Origin: Alcanivorax sp.
GTDB lineage: Bacteria > Pseudomonadota > Gammaproteobacteria > Pseudomonadales > Alcanivoracaceae
Direction: 5' to 3'
DNA: 39,889 nt
NCBI RefSeq assembly: GCF_014762765.1
Contig: NZ_JABURH010000055.1
Span: forward strand, 1-39,889
This document shows positions 27,178-37,032 of the stretch, piece by piece. Below the pieces are notes generated by a model. That model searched no databases and was not told the DNA's origin. It saw only the letters and a list, made by a program, of their open reading frames with translations. The stretch's first letter is position 1; every line of letters starts with the position of its first letter. Both the position numbers and the translations under genes were made by a program.

Positions 27178-27861
27178 ATGACTGCCGATTCCATGTCCCT
27201 TTTTCATGCTCTTACCGAGCGCCGTTCTGTGCGCGGTTTTCTCGACAAGCCTGTACCCCAATCAGAGCTTGAGGCGATTTTCTCACTGGCCCAACATGCA
27301 CCCTCCAACTGCAATATCCAGCCCTGGCAGGTATGGGTGGCCAGTGGTGAAACCCGTAACGCTTTACGCGAGCGTCTGGTGGACAAGGTCAGCCGGGGAA
27401 TCCCCTTTGCGCCGGACTATGAGAGCCTGCCTCGTTTCCAGGGCATATACAGGGAGCGACAGGTGGATTGTGCCATGGCCCTCTACGGTAACATGGGCAT
27501 CGCCCGGGAAGACCGGGAAGGTCGCCGTCGGGCGGAGCTGCGCAACTTTGAACTGTTCGATGCGCCCCATGTGGCCTTTATCGGCATGGAGCGGGATTTT
27601 GGCGTTACCGTGGCTCTGGACGTGGGCATGTACGTGCAATCCCTGTTGCTGGCAATGACTGCCCACGGAGTTGGGGCCTGCGCCCAGGGCAGTATGCGCT
27701 ACTACCCGGATGATGTACGTGAACTGCTGGGGATCCCGGACAGCACCGCCATCGTGCTGGGTATCAGTTTCGGCTATGAAAACACGGATATCGCGGCCAA
27801 CCGCACCCGGGTGGGGCGAGTGCCGCTGGGCGACTCAGTACGCTTCTGCGGCGGTGTCTGA
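27178..27861 (+). CDS. Nitroreductase-family FMN oxidoreductase
   Basis: The 227-residue protein has the family entry E-R-R-S-V-R-G-F and the H-A-P-S-N-C-N-I-Q-P-W FMN-binding segment (about 40-52), and C-terminal G-V-G-A-C-A-Q-G-S (about 165). It should reduce nitroaromatics, quinones or enones with NAD(P)H. The physiological substrate is not known. A GAGGAG ribosome binding site precedes the ATG, and the gene is 66 bases after the zinc-ribbon gene. Confidence 0.93.
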   Translation: MTADSMSLFHALTERRSVRGFLDKPVPQSELEAIFSLAQHAPSNCNIQPWQVWVASGETRNALRERLVDKVSRGIPFAPDYESLPRFQGIYRERQVDCAMALYGNMGIAREDREGRRRAELRNFELFDAPHVAFIGMERDFGVTVALDVGMYVQSLLLAMTAHGVGACAQGSMRYYPDDVRELLGIPDSTAIVLGISFGYENTDIAANRTRVGRVPLGDSVRFCGGV

Positions 27862-27920
27862 GCGGACAGCCGGGGCGGGTTTGTGGTACTATGGTCGTTT
27901 TCCCAGCGCAATGGACCCCC

Positions 27921-28283
27921 ATGATCATCGTCAAAGGCTCTTTCCCCGTGAAACAAGACCAGCAACCAGAAGCGCTGGAGCTGGTGCAGGCGCTGGCGAA
28001 ATCCTCCCGGGGTGAACATGGCTGCCTGGCTTACGAGGTATACCTGCAGGCGGATGAGCCCCGGGTCATCGTGGTGTGGCAGCAATGGACAGATCTGGAT
28101 GCGCTGGAAATCCATTTCGGCTCCGAGCATGTGGATGCCTTTCTGGATGCCATCCCCGACATGATTGACGGTGAAGTGACATCTGCCCGCTTTGATGTCA
28201 CCAGCCTGGACGGCGAACCCATCGTCGAAGAGGTGGCCGAGATTGCGCCGCTGGTGCTGGCGGATAATATTACCCTGCACTGA
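27921..28283 (+). CDS. Antibiotic biosynthesis monooxygenase (ABM)-fold protein
   Basis: The 120-residue protein begins M-I-I-V-K-G and has G-C-L-A-Y-E-V-Y-L and V-V-W-Q-Q-W-T-D, the strand pattern of the dimeric ferredoxin-like ABM fold. Members include quinol monooxygenases and heme-degrading enzymes; a specific activity cannot be assigned. A start at 27891 is possible but adds ten residues ahead of the fold. A TACTAT -10-like hexamer is near 27886. Confidence 0.82.
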   Translation: MIIVKGSFPVKQDQQPEALELVQALAKSSRGEHGCLAYEVYLQADEPRVIVVWQQWTDLDALEIHFGSEHVDAFLDAIPDMIDGEVTSARFDVTSLDGEPIVEEVAEIAPLVLADNITLH

Positions 28284-28387
28284 GGGCTCGTACTTCAGGC
28301 AACATACCGCATGGTGCCGCTGTGCGGATGTCATTCCCGGCTGGCGCTTCCTGCGCTACCCTCTGAGGCTCTGTTGCAGGAGCTTCC

Positions 28388-29317
28388 ATGAAAACCCGTA
28401 TTGATTCCGTCGAAGAAATTACTCGCAGTTTTGCCGGGCAGGGCTATATCTGTAGTGAACAGATTGCCTTGGCGATCTACCTGGCTGCGCAGTTGCACAA
28501 GCCGGTGCTGGTGGAAGGCCCTCCCGGGGTAGGCAAAACCGAACTGGCCAAAGCGGCGGCGGCGTTTCTTGAGGCACCGCTGATCCGTTTACAGTGCTAT
28601 GAAGGTCTGGATGAAAGCCGGGCCCTGTACGAGTGGAAGTATGGCAAGCAGCTACTCTATACCCAGTTGTTGCGTGACAAACTGGGGGGCATGCTTGCTG
28701 ATACTGATAGTCTGGAAGCCAGCATGGAACGGCTGGGGGATCTGGGCGAAGCCTTCTACAGCGATACCTTTCTGGAGCCGCGGCCGCTGTTGCATGCACT
28801 GCGCAGTGATGAGCCGGCGGTGCTGCTGATTGATGAAATCGACAAGGCGGACCAGGAGTTTGAAGCCTTCCTGTTAGAGCTGTTGTCCGATTTCCAAATT
28901 TCCATTCCTGAGCTGGGCACGGTGAAAGCAAAGCATCAGCCCCTGGTGTTGCTGACCAGTAACGATCAGCGAGAACTGTCCGATGCTCTCAAGCGTCGCT
29001 GCCTGCATCTCTATATTCCTTATCCGGCCGCGGAGTTGGAGGCGCAGATCGTTGCTGCCCGGGTGCCGGATCTGGATGCCCGACTGCGTGAGCAGCTGGT
29101 GGCGTTTATTCAGCACCTGCGCGAACAGGACATGAAAAAGCTGCCGGCCATTTCTGAAACCCTGGACTGGGCTCGTGCGCTGGTATTACTGCATGCAGAC
29201 AGCCTGGAGCATGCCCAGGTGGCGGATACACTCAATCTGGTGCTGAAAACCGAGCAGGATGTCACCCTGGCCCGTGAGTTATTGCCTGCCTGGCTGCGCA
29301 AGCTCGGCAAGCGCTAG
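28388..29317 (+). CDS. MoxR-family AAA+ ATPase
   Basis: The 309-residue AAA+ protein has Walker A GPPGVGKT (44-51), Walker B L-L-I-D-E-I-D-K-A-D and a sensor-1-like T-S-N-D. MoxR proteins act as chaperone-like ATPases that mature metalloenzymes or protein complexes, usually with a VWA-domain partner. That partner follows after 9 bases. AGGAG precedes the ATG. The client enzyme is not evident in the window. Confidence 0.92.
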   Translation: MKTRIDSVEEITRSFAGQGYICSEQIALAIYLAAQLHKPVLVEGPPGVGKTELAKAAAAFLEAPLIRLQCYEGLDESRALYEWKYGKQLLYTQLLRDKLGGMLADTDSLEASMERLGDLGEAFYSDTFLEPRPLLHALRSDEPAVLLIDEIDKADQEFEAFLLELLSDFQISIPELGTVKAKHQPLVLLTSNDQRELSDALKRRCLHLYIPYPAAELEAQIVAARVPDLDARLREQLVAFIQHLREQDMKKLPAISETLDWARALVLLHADSLEHAQVADTLNLVLKTEQDVTLARELLPAWLRKLGKR

Positions 29318-29326
29318 GGGCTGCTG

Positions 29327-30676
29327 ATGCCAACTCGTCGCTTGTCCGAGTTTGTTCAGGCCCTGCGTGGGGCCGGACTGCGGATTTCACCGGATGAAGC
29401 CAGTCAGGCTATGGATGCGGCGGCGCTGGTGGGCTATGCGCAGCGCCAGCGTTTCCATGATGCTCTGGCCCTGACTTTGGTCAAACAGCAACAGGACAAG
29501 TCTGCGTTCGAAGAAACCTTTGCTCGTTTTTTTGAGGCTGAAGACTCCCGTTCCGACTCCCCGCAAGATTCCGGTTCGCCCATGCCGGAACCCGCGGCCG
29601 ACCCCTCGTCCGCGCAGACTCCTGAGCAGCAACAGGCGGAAACCCTGTTGGCCAGTACCCCGGATCAATTACAGCAGCGGATGGCGGAAGCCGCAGCCGA
29701 GATGGATTTCACTCAGATGGAAGTGATTACCCAGCAGGGGATCTATACCCGTCGTCTGCTGATGAATATGGGCATGGGAGCGGTAGATGACCGGGTGCTG
29801 CAACTGGATCAGGGCGGCCCGCGTCAGCAGGCCCGAGCGGAGCAGTTACGGCAGTGGCGAGCCCGGGTCCGTGAGCAGGCAGCGGGTCAGGTACGACGTC
29901 AGTTTCTGTTGCATGGCGTGGGTAAGGGGCGAGTGCTTCGTGAGCAGACCCTGCGGGCAGTGCCATTCCGGGATCTGAGGGAGTTCCGTGACGTGCAGGC
30001 TCTGGTGCGCAGGATGGCCCGGCGACTGGCCAGCCTGCATCAGCGACGCACAAAAAACAGTCGGCGGGGCATGCTCGATGCCCGCCGCACCATGGTGGCG
30101 AGCATCCGCCATGATGGTGTGCCGGCCAAACTGTTCTGGCGTCGCCGTCCGCCCCGCAAGACCCGGGTCATGGTGATCTGTGATGTGTCCAGTTCGGTGA
30201 GCGATGCGGCCCGATTTCTACTGCAGTTTCTCTATGCCATGAACGACGTGTTGCCACGGGTTCGCAGCTTCGCCTTTGCCTCTCGGTTTGATGAAATCAC
30301 CGAGGATTTCGCTCGCTATTCTCCCGAGGTGGCGGTGGGGAAGGTGCTGGATAGGCTGTCCGGTAGCGGTACTGATTATGCCGAAATGTTTCGGGCGTTT
30401 CAGGCTCGCTGTGAAAGAGAGCTGGACGCTCATACCACGGTGATCATCCTCGGTGATGCCCGTAACAACTACCTGCAGGACGGTGCCGAAACGTTGCAGG
30501 CGATCCGTCGTCGGGTCAAACAGGTGTGGTGGTTGAATCCGGAATCCCGGAGCCGCTGGAACAGTGGTGATGCGGTGATGGACCGTTACCTGCCGCACTG
30601 CCGTCTGGCCCGCCAGTGCGCCACCCTTAACGACCTGGAGCGGGTGGTGGACAGTTTGTTGGGATCGCTGGATTAA
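29327..30676 (+). CDS. VWA-domain protein, CoxE-like partner of MoxR
   Basis: The 449-residue protein has a long N-terminal region with a Pro/Ser/Gln-rich linker (about 70-110) and a C-terminal von Willebrand A domain (from about 280) with the MIDAS motif D-V-S-S-S-V. CoxE-type proteins pair with MoxR ATPases, for example in assembly of CO dehydrogenase. Immediately follows the MoxR gene, so one operon. No metalloenzyme genes are adjacent, so the client must be elsewhere. Confidence 0.9.
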   Translation: MPTRRLSEFVQALRGAGLRISPDEASQAMDAAALVGYAQRQRFHDALALTLVKQQQDKSAFEETFARFFEAEDSRSDSPQDSGSPMPEPAADPSSAQTPEQQQAETLLASTPDQLQQRMAEAAAEMDFTQMEVITQQGIYTRRLLMNMGMGAVDDRVLQLDQGGPRQQARAEQLRQWRARVREQAAGQVRRQFLLHGVGKGRVLREQTLRAVPFRDLREFRDVQALVRRMARRLASLHQRRTKNSRRGMLDARRTMVASIRHDGVPAKLFWRRRPPRKTRVMVICDVSSSVSDAARFLLQFLYAMNDVLPRVRSFAFASRFDEITEDFARYSPEVAVGKVLDRLSGSGTDYAEMFRAFQARCERELDAHTTVIILGDARNNYLQDGAETLQAIRRRVKQVWWLNPESRSRWNSGDAVMDRYLPHCRLARQCATLNDLERVVDSLLGSLD

Positions 30677-30810
30677 ACGCCAGAGGCTTGAGGCCTGATA
30701 AAAAACTGTGGGAAGCGATGTTTGAGAGCGCCGGACGCCATACAAGGCAGGAAAGCAGCAAAACACTTGATGCAAAAAAAGGGCGCTTTTACATTGATTC
30801 GCGTCGGGTG

Positions 30811-33231
30811 TCAGGCGCGATCCCGTGAGCCCTTGCCCGGATCACGCAGCACTTGTTTCAGGGTGGCCATCAGGCGAGCCTTGTTGATGGGTTTTGCCAG
30901 GTGGGCCACCATGCCTGCGTCGTGGCAGGCGTGGATCTTGTCCGGTACCGCGTGGGCCGTCAGAGCCACAATGGGTATCCAGGGCAGCCGGCCTTCCTGT
31001 TGCAGCTTGATGATCGAGCGTGAGGTCTCGAAGCCGTCCATGTCTGGCATCTCGCAGTCCATCAGAATCAGATCGAACGACTGCTGGGTGGACATCAATA
31101 CGGCTATGGCTTCCATGCCGCTTTCCGCCACTTCCGTTTCATAACCCAGTTTCTGACACAGACCTTCGGCCACCATCAGGTTGATATGGTTGTCATCGAC
31201 GATCAGCAGTCGGCCGCCGGAGAGGCTGGGTAAATCGCTGTCATCGTTTTGTGGCAGGTAGCCGCTATCGCTCTGTGTACCTGGCAGGGGCAGGCGAAAC
31301 CAGAATCGAGAGCCTTCGTTCTGGCGGCTGAAGACACCAATCTCACCTCCCATGATTTCCACCAGCTGCCGGCAGATTGCCAGCCCGAGACCTGTGCCAC
31401 CGTAGCGCCGGCTGGTGGAGCTGTCGCCCTGATGGAAATGATCAAACAGGTGCTTGAGCTGTTCCGGGGCAATGCCGATGCCGGAATCCGACACTTCGAA
31501 ATAGACATAGTCCGGGTTGTGTTCATCCCGTTCGGCCCTGACCGTGATGATGCCGTTACTGGTGAATTTCACCGCATTGCCGATCAGATTTACCAGAATT
31601 TGTCGTAGCCGCACCGGGTCGCCCAGGCACCGTTCCCCCAGGTTTTGGTCAAGCTCGGTCTGCAGGGTATTGGAATGCACATGGGCCTTGTGCTGAAACA
31701 GCGCCAGGGATTCGCTGACCAGATCCGCCAGGCTGAAGCTGGTCTGTTCAATGGGCATCTTGCCTGCTTCGATGCGGGAGTAATCGAGAATGTCGTTGAT
31801 CAGATTGAGCAGGCTGTTACCGGATTGCTCGATCACATTGAGATTGTGCTGTTGATCCTCATCCAGCGGTGTGCCCTTGAGCATATCTACGGTGCCGATG
31901 ATGCCGTTAAGTGGGGTGCGGATTTCGTGGCTCATCACCGCCAGGAATTCACTACGTGCACTCAGGGCACTGTTCAGTTCCCGGGTGCGCTCATCCACAC
32001 GTTGCTCCAAAACTTCGTTGGCTTCGCGTTGAATGCGGGCATTCTCGCTTTTCAGCACCGTCATCCTGTGAGCCAGAGCGAAAGACAACAGTACGGCTTC
32101 AGTGAAGGTGCCCAGTTGCATGGCATTTTCCAGCAGCCAGCCTCCTTCCATCAACTGGAAAGTTTTCAGTACGTAGAGCACCGTGGCGGTGGCCACGGCG
32201 GTGAAGGCGAGCAGGAAATAACGTGCCGGACTATAGCCCTTGAGGATCAGCCAGAGGGACAGGGCGATGGCCACAAATGGCCAGGGCAGCACGATGGCAG
32301 TAGTCGCCTGAATGGAAAAATGGAAGTTGAGCAGCGTCAGCGGGGTGACGACCAACAGGGCGATAGCGCTAAACAGCAGTATGCGGTGAATTCGCGGAGC
32401 CCGTTTTTTCAGCTCCAGAAACTGGCTGGCAAACATCATGGAGAATGCCAGTGTGACCAGGTTCAGCACGGGCAGGGAATAATGGTTCCACAGGGTGGCC
32501 TCAGGCCATAGCCACTGGTAACTCAGGCCTTCCCGGGTAAACAAGTTAAGGCCAAAAGTGCCGAGGTAAAGCACATAAAGCAGATAGCTTGGATCGCGGA
32601 TAGAAAGGAAAATCAGCAGATTAAACAGGCACATGGCGACGATTGCGCCAAAATAGAGCCCATAGAAAAGGGAAAGCCGGTTGTCATGGGCGTTGAAGGC
32701 TGCCGGCGTCATCAGGGTGGCAGGCAGTTCAATCACATTGTTGCCTTGGGCACGTAACAACAGGTAGTGCGTGCTGTCTGGAGGCAGTGTCAGTGGTGTC
32801 ACCAGATGATAGTGGGACAGCTCGCGACGGTGGAAGGGAACCCGGTCGCCCATGCGGGAGTGTTTTATCTGGTTGCCGTCTTTATCAAAGACGTAGATGT
32901 CCAGGTAATCAAGATGGGGGCGCCCCACACGGAGAAACCAGTAGGGCATCGTGCTGTTGTTCTCTACAGAGATGAGGAACCACTGGAATCCGTTGCGAAA
33001 TCCCAGAGAAGGATAGGCATTGTTCAAGAATTGGCCCTTGCCGGCGCGCAAGGCCCGTAATGCCATAGTCGGGCTAAGGGAATGATCCTGATCTGCCAGC
33101 CATTGCATGCCTGCCGCAGCTTCATAGCTGTCGCGGTGATCCGCCAGAGTGAGTGCGTGGCTGTTCAGTGATAGAAAAAGTGCGCAGATAAGCGCTGCCA
33201 GTCGCCCTGCGGAGACGGTTCCCTTTGTCAT
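30811..33231 (-). CDS. Hybrid sensor histidine kinase with 7TMR-DISM sensor
   Basis: The 806-residue protein (ATG 33231) has a signal peptide ending S-H-A, a periplasmic 7TMR-DISM-extracellular-2-type domain (about 30-165), seven membrane helices (about 175-375), a coiled coil, a HisKA domain with phosphorylated H435 ([10 protein letters not shown]), a HATPase domain (N and G boxes: [23 protein letters not shown]) and a receiver domain (about 672-795) with phosphoacceptor D725. DISM sensors often detect sugars or other small ligands; the signal is unknown. An in-frame ATG at 33273 lacks a ribosome binding site. No separate output protein lies next to it. Confidence 0.92.
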   Translation of the reverse strand: MTKGTVSAGRLAALICALFLSLNSHALTLADHRDSYEAAAGMQWLADQDHSLSPTMALRALRAGKGQFLNNAYPSLGFRNGFQWFLISVENNSTMPYWFLRVGRPHLDYLDIYVFDKDGNQIKHSRMGDRVPFHRRELSHYHLVTPLTLPPDSTHYLLLRAQGNNVIELPATLMTPAAFNAHDNRLSLFYGLYFGAIVAMCLFNLLIFLSIRDPSYLLYVLYLGTFGLNLFTREGLSYQWLWPEATLWNHYSLPVLNLVTLAFSMMFASQFLELKKRAPRIHRILLFSAIALLVVTPLTLLNFHFSIQATTAIVLPWPFVAIALSLWLILKGYSPARYFLLAFTAVATATVLYVLKTFQLMEGGWLLENAMQLGTFTEAVLLSFALAHRMTVLKSENARIQREANEVLEQRVDERTRELNSALSARSEFLAVMSHEIRTPLNGIIGTVDMLKGTPLDEDQQHNLNVIEQSGNSLLNLINDILDYSRIEAGKMPIEQTSFSLADLVSESLALFQHKAHVHSNTLQTELDQNLGERCLGDPVRLRQILVNLIGNAVKFTSNGIITVRAERDEHNPDYVYFEVSDSGIGIAPEQLKHLFDHFHQGDSSTSRRYGGTGLGLAICRQLVEIMGGEIGVFSRQNEGSRFWFRLPLPGTQSDSGYLPQNDDSDLPSLSGGRLLIVDDNHINLMVAEGLCQKLGYETEVAESGMEAIAVLMSTQQSFDLILMDCEMPDMDGFETSRSIIKLQQEGRLPWIPIVALTAHAVPDKIHACHDAGMVAHLAKPINKARLMATLKQVLRDPGKGSRDRA

Positions 33232-33368
33232 TCCCGATCCTGTTATCGCTGTTATCCGGATGCGGCATGTCATGTTTCAGACGTATTTTACAGAATTTAC
33301 CTGATTGGCTGGAACCGTGCGTCGGACGGCGTCTCGAAAATAGTGACTAAACGGAAAAGGAGAGCTGT

Positions 33369-33920
33369 ATGAAAGTGATGATGCGCAATGTTCTGGTGAT
33401 GTCCTGTTCCCTGGTAGCGGCCTCGGGCGCTTTTGCGGCTGGTCCCTACATTGGTGGTAACTACAGCCAGATCCAGTATGACAACGAGGAAATTGACAGC
33501 GACACCCTGAAAATTGATGCCGCTACCATCCGTGCCGGTTTTGATTTCACCGATTTTCTTGCCCTGGAAGCACGTGGTGGTACAGGTTTCGACAAGGACT
33601 CCCGTGGCATTCTGGATTTCGAGATGGATCATCTTTACGGCGGCTACCTGAAGTTGGGTGCGCCGGTGGGCGAGACCCTTCGTCCCTATGTGATTGGTGG
33701 TTACAGCAAGGTAAAAGGTGAAGTCTCTGCCAGTGGTTCCGTGGCAGGGGTGAATTACTCCTTCAGCGAAACGGAAACTTTCGAGGATGAATCCTGGGGT
33801 GCCGGGCTCGACTTCAACCTGACCGATACGCTGGGTGCCAATCTGGAATACATGCGTTATGTGGACACCGACGAGGAAGAAATTTCCGGTGTCAGCGTAG
33901 GCTTGCGTTCCGCTTTCTAG
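33369..33920 (+). CDS. Outer-membrane beta-barrel protein
   Basis: The 183-residue protein has a signal peptide cleaved after A-F-A (23). The mature part shows alternating polar/hydrophobic strands with glycine/tyrosine turns (GPYIGGNYSQIQYD, YGGYLKLGAPVGE, PYVIGGYSKVKG) and ends in a terminal phenylalanine, as needed for Bam recognition. It is an 8-strand OmpA/OmpX-like porin-fold protein; function is not known. AGGAGAGC precedes the ATG. A hairpin follows the stop. Confidence 0.9.
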   Translation: MKVMMRNVLVMSCSLVAASGAFAAGPYIGGNYSQIQYDNEEIDSDTLKIDAATIRAGFDFTDFLALEARGGTGFDKDSRGILDFEMDHLYGGYLKLGAPVGETLRPYVIGGYSKVKGEVSASGSVAGVNYSFSETETFEDESWGAGLDFNLTDTLGANLEYMRYVDTDEEEISGVSVGLRSAF

Positions 33921-33941
33921 GTTGCGCGGATTGACCCGCCT

Positions 33942-33963
33942 GCGGGCACCATCCGGTGCCCGC
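33942..33963. terminator. Hairpin between convergent genes
   Basis: Perfect 9-bp stem GCGGGCACC / GGTGCCCGC with a 4-base loop between the stop codons of the outer-membrane and UbiB-like genes. It can serve both strands; T-tracts are weak. Confidence 0.7.
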
Positions 33964-33967
33964 ATCT

Positions 33968-35299
33968 TCAACCTTCCCGAGACAAATCCAGAGCTTTTTC
34001 CAGATTGGGGCGGAAGGCGGTGTTGACGCCCAGCTTCATCATCGTCCAGTAGTGGCCGCTGACCACTCGCTCAATCAGCAGGCTGCGTGAGGACGGCTGG
34101 AATTTCAGCATCTGATCCAGGGGCGTGCGTTTTACCTGGCGGAGGATGTCGGTGTGCAGTTCCGAGCAGCCAAAATCGTAGGGCTTGTCATCGAAGGCAC
34201 GTAGCAGCAAGGCAATCCAGGTGGCATAGAACTGGCCGTTGACCTGGGTATCTTTTTTGCGAGCGCCCAGTTGCAGCAGCAGGGTATCCAGGTGATCCCA
34301 CTGTTCATTCAGTGCGCTGCGCACAATATCCCGTAGCAGGTCAGCATCCTGGGGTGGCAACCGTTTTACCGCACCGAAATCGTAAATCACGATGGTGCCG
34401 TCCTGGCGAAAGGCAAAGTTGCCCGGGTGTGGGTCACAGTGGACCGCCCGTAACTGGAAGATTTGCTGGCCCAGGGCATCAAAAAGGCGCTCGCCAAGCA
34501 GGTTGCGGGTAGCCTGGTCAAAGCCGTGATCGTCATCCACCTGGTCCAGCGCAATGCCGGTTTCCAGGCTAAGGGTTAGCACCTTTTCGCTGGATAATGC
34601 ATCGAACACCTGCGGTATGACCAGCCAGGGCTGGTCGTCATGAAAATCCCGGAAATGTTTCAGGTTCCCTGCCTCCTGCCGGTAGTCCAGCTCTTCGTGG
34701 AGTTGGTTGCGTATTTCTCGAAACACCGCATCGAGAGCCGCCTCGTCAACTTTTAGCAGGCTGCCCAAGCGCAGAATGCGACGCAGGTGTTTCATGTCGG
34801 AATCAATGGATTCCTTTACCGCCGGGTACTGAACCTTGACGACTACGCTGTCGCCATCATGGGTGGTGGCACGGTGTACCTGGCCGATGGAGGCAGCGGC
34901 GAACGGTGTTTCCTCAAAGTCGGCAAACAGCCTGTCCAGGGTGTCTCCCAGTTCACGCTCCAGTTGTCGGCGGATTACGTGGAAGGGCATGGGGGCCGAG
35001 GCATTTTGCAGCACCTTGAGCTGATCGCTGATTTCCTTGGGCAGAATGTCCTGCATTTGCGAGGCGATCTGCCCCACCTTCATTACCGCGCCTTTCATCT
35101 CCCCCAGGGTGGCTGCCACCTCCTTGCCGATATGCTGGAGCAGTTTTTCCCGGTCTGCGGCCTTGGCAATGTCGGACTGGAACAACCCTTTGACCTGATG
35201 GCCGGCGACGCGGGTGGCAATGGAAGTGGTCATGCCGGTCAGCCGGAAAAGGCGACCAGTGGCAGTGGTGGGGCGTTTGCGACGACGGTCGTCAGCCAT
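33968..35299 (-). CDS. ABC1/AarF/UbiB-family atypical kinase
   Basis: The 443-residue protein has the family's K-V-G-Q motif (74-77) in the inhibitory N-extension, an A-A-A-S-I-G-Q-V-H loop replacing the usual P-loop (134-142), the V-V-K-V-Q-Y-P lysine (K155), the H-C-D-P-H-P-G-N-F catalytic loop and the Y-D-F-G metal motif. UbiB/COQ8 members support ubiquinone synthesis or lipid handling; this one lies away from other ubi genes, so it is probably a paralogue. GAGGACACC precedes the ATG. Confidence 0.93.
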   Translation of the reverse strand: MADDRRRKRPTTATGRLFRLTGMTTSIATRVAGHQVKGLFQSDIAKAADREKLLQHIGKEVAATLGEMKGAVMKVGQIASQMQDILPKEISDQLKVLQNASAPMPFHVIRRQLERELGDTLDRLFADFEETPFAAASIGQVHRATTHDGDSVVVKVQYPAVKESIDSDMKHLRRILRLGSLLKVDEAALDAVFREIRNQLHEELDYRQEAGNLKHFRDFHDDQPWLVIPQVFDALSSEKVLTLSLETGIALDQVDDDHGFDQATRNLLGERLFDALGQQIFQLRAVHCDPHPGNFAFRQDGTIVIYDFGAVKRLPPQDADLLRDIVRSALNEQWDHLDTLLLQLGARKKDTQVNGQFYATWIALLLRAFDDKPYDFGCSELHTDILRQVKRTPLDQMLKFQPSSRSLLIERVVSGHYWTMMKLGVNTAFRPNLEKALDLSREG

Positions 35300-35456
35300 G
35301 GTGTCCTCGAGTAACGCTATGGGGTAGTCATTCTCGGCACGTTGTGACCGAGTCAGCAGGTGCTATCAGACTCTAGCGCTTGTCCGGCAGGGTGTACATG
35401 GTGGGATGAAGCCATAAAGGGGAGGGTGACGGATGGCTTTTCGCTAAACAGCAGGC

Positions 35457-35483
35457 AAAAGAAAGGGGCCCAAATCAGGCCCC
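35457..35483 (-). terminator. Terminator of the phasin gene
   Basis: On the minus strand, stem GGGGCC / GGCCCC with a 7-base loop is followed by TTTCTTTT. It lies about 34 bases past the phasin stop. Confidence 0.88.
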
Positions 35484-35516
35484 AAAGGAGAGTACAACAG
35501 AATCAGGGAAACAGAA

Positions 35517-35945
35517 TCAGCTACGTTTTTCCCCGGCAGAAACCAGTTCGTTGAACAGTTTCTCGCCTTCTTCACGCGCGGAGGCAACAGCACCCAGGCC
35601 GGCCAGCACGAATTCGTTGGTTTCTTCGGCTTTCTCGCCGCGCTCTTTCTTGCCGGCTTCTACCAGCTTCTCGTAGAGGGCCTGACGCTTTTCTGGCGCG
35701 GTGTCCAGCAGTTCGCGAGCAGCCAGCAGGGCGCCACGGCCAGCCAGCAGGGCCTTGGGCTTGCCTTCGGCTTCTTCGCCAAATGCTTCAGTGCCGGCTT
35801 CCACATACTTGTTCAGCAGCTCTTCAGAATTCTCTTCCGCTTTGTCGTATGCGCCCAGGCCAGCCAGGTACAGCTTGTTGCCCAGCTCTTTGGCACGGTT
35901 TACCAGGGATTCACTTTGTTCGCGCAGATCTTTCAGCTCGCCCAT
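35517..35945 (-). CDS. Phasin family, polyhydroxyalkanoate granule protein
   Basis: A 142-residue helical protein rich in Ala, Glu, Lys and Gly. The repeating L-Y-L-A-G-L-G-A-Y-D-K-A-E-E ... F-V-L-A-G-L-G-A-V-A-S-A-R-E-E-G pattern matches phasins of the PhaI/PhaF type, which coat storage granules. The ATG at 35945 has an AAGGAA site; upstream in-frame codons are not needed. A terminator follows. The 126-aa gene at 36202 is divergent and may share the control region. Confidence 0.88.
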   Translation of the reverse strand: MGELKDLREQSESLVNRAKELGNKLYLAGLGAYDKAEENSEELLNKYVEAGTEAFGEEAEGKPKALLAGRGALLAARELLDTAPEKRQALYEKLVEAGKKERGEKAEETNEFVLAGLGAVASAREEGEKLFNELVSAGEKRS

Positions 35946-36201
35946 GATCAATAGTTCCTTTACGTTATCCGGTGTAAAAACAGAATTTGTTGCAGCGGTT
36001 AAGTACGCTGCGTGTGATAAAGAGTAAGGACTCAGAGGGAACAGAGGCCGACTAACTGTCCAACAATTGGACATGCGCTGGGGTGCAGGGAAGCTTCAGG
36101 ATGTGATATCCGTCAAAGTCAGTACGCCAAACCCCGCATGGTCGTTATTTATACTCATGCGTACACTGGCTAAAAAGACTGTACCGGCTAGAGAGAATAT
36201 A

Positions 36202-36582
36202 ATGATAGAAAAATTCATCGCCAAAGTGCCCTCACGGATCTGGGCAGATGGTCGACCGGCTCGTGCCCGCCAGTGGGAGGCGGAATTCAACGTGGCCTCC
36301 TGGGTTCGCATCGCTGGGTCGGCGGGGAAGGTGCAGTTGGTAGTGCGTTACATGGACAGCAAGGCCGACAGGGCCGTGCTGGTAGATACCGCTGATGTAG
36401 GCGGGGAGGGCAGTGCCCTGCTATCCGGCAGCATCCGTCTGAAACTGACTGCGGAAGTAGAGCAGGTGCAAATCTCCCTGCGGCTGAGTGAGCCGGCCAT
36501 GACCCATGTGGTGGAAGAGTTGTTCATGCAGCGTCGGGGTGCGGCCCTGAAGTCTTCTGACAAACTGATCTCCAACTATTGA
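36202..36582 (+). CDS. Hypothetical protein, 126 aa
   Basis: Unrecognised. It starts M-I-E-K-F-I-A-K, has a central beta-rich segment (VQLVVRYMDSKADRA, VEQVQISLRLSEPAM) and ends M-Q-R-R-G-A-A-L-K. No signal peptide. ATG 36202 is chosen as a compact start with GAGAGA upstream; ATG 36157 would extend it by 15 residues. Divergent from the phasin gene. Confidence 0.65.
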   Translation: MIEKFIAKVPSRIWADGRPARARQWEAEFNVASWVRIAGSAGKVQLVVRYMDSKADRAVLVDTADVGGEGSALLSGSIRLKLTAEVEQVQISLRLSEPAMTHVVEELFMQRRGAALKSSDKLISNY

Positions 36583-36658
36583 TCGATCAGGCAGGAAGAT
36601 TGCGGTAAAACTGACTGTCATGGGCAGATTGTTATGGCGGCAATGTGCCGTTATGTCC

Positions 36659-36694
36659 AAAAAATAGGCGCGTCAGCCCTGACGGCTGACGCGC
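36659..36694 (-). terminator. Terminator overlapping the stop of the 62-aa gene
   Basis: Perfect 11-bp stem GCGCGTCAGCC / GGCTGACGCGC with a 5-base loop (36668-36694), then CTATTTTTTG on the minus strand. The stop codon of the small gene lies inside the stem, showing transcription runs leftward here. Confidence 0.9.
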
Positions 36695-36861
36695 TGCGGA
36701 AAATCCAGCCTGCCTTCCTCATCGTCCTGTTCCTGATTGGCCGTGCCGTCACGGTTCACCAGGGACTCCGGCAGACTTTGAAAATCCAGTCCGGTGAGTC
36801 GGTTCAGATTTTCCAGTGCCGTTGCCGGGCGCAGTTTTCGTAATCTCAGAATCTTGCTCAT
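36673..36861 (-). CDS. Small basic protein, 62 aa, hypothetical
   Basis: Begins M-S-K-I-L-R-L-R-K-L-R-P-A-T and ends in an acidic/polar tail with R-L-D-F-P-Q-R-V-S-R-Q-G. No family recognised. The ATG has a GAGAGAGAAC region upstream and an AT-rich promoter-like stretch (36895-36945) before it. The dedicated terminator overlapping the stop supports a real transcript; it could alternatively be a small RNA whose coding capacity is coincidental. Confidence 0.6.
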   Translation of the reverse strand: MSKILRLRKLRPATALENLNRLTGLDFQSLPESLVNRDGTANQEQDDEEGRLDFPQRVSRQG

Positions 36862-37032
36862 GGCATGTTCTCTCTCGCTTGATGTTAATAAAGCGAGAAC
36901 CGTGCCAGCATTGTAAAAATATTTTTATTGTTTTTGTTCAATGGGTTACGGTGGTAATGTGAAAAAAATCACTGTGAAATTGGCGGAGCCCGGCAGCAAG
37001 TGACAATTTTGGTAACCCTCCCTTTTTTTCTG

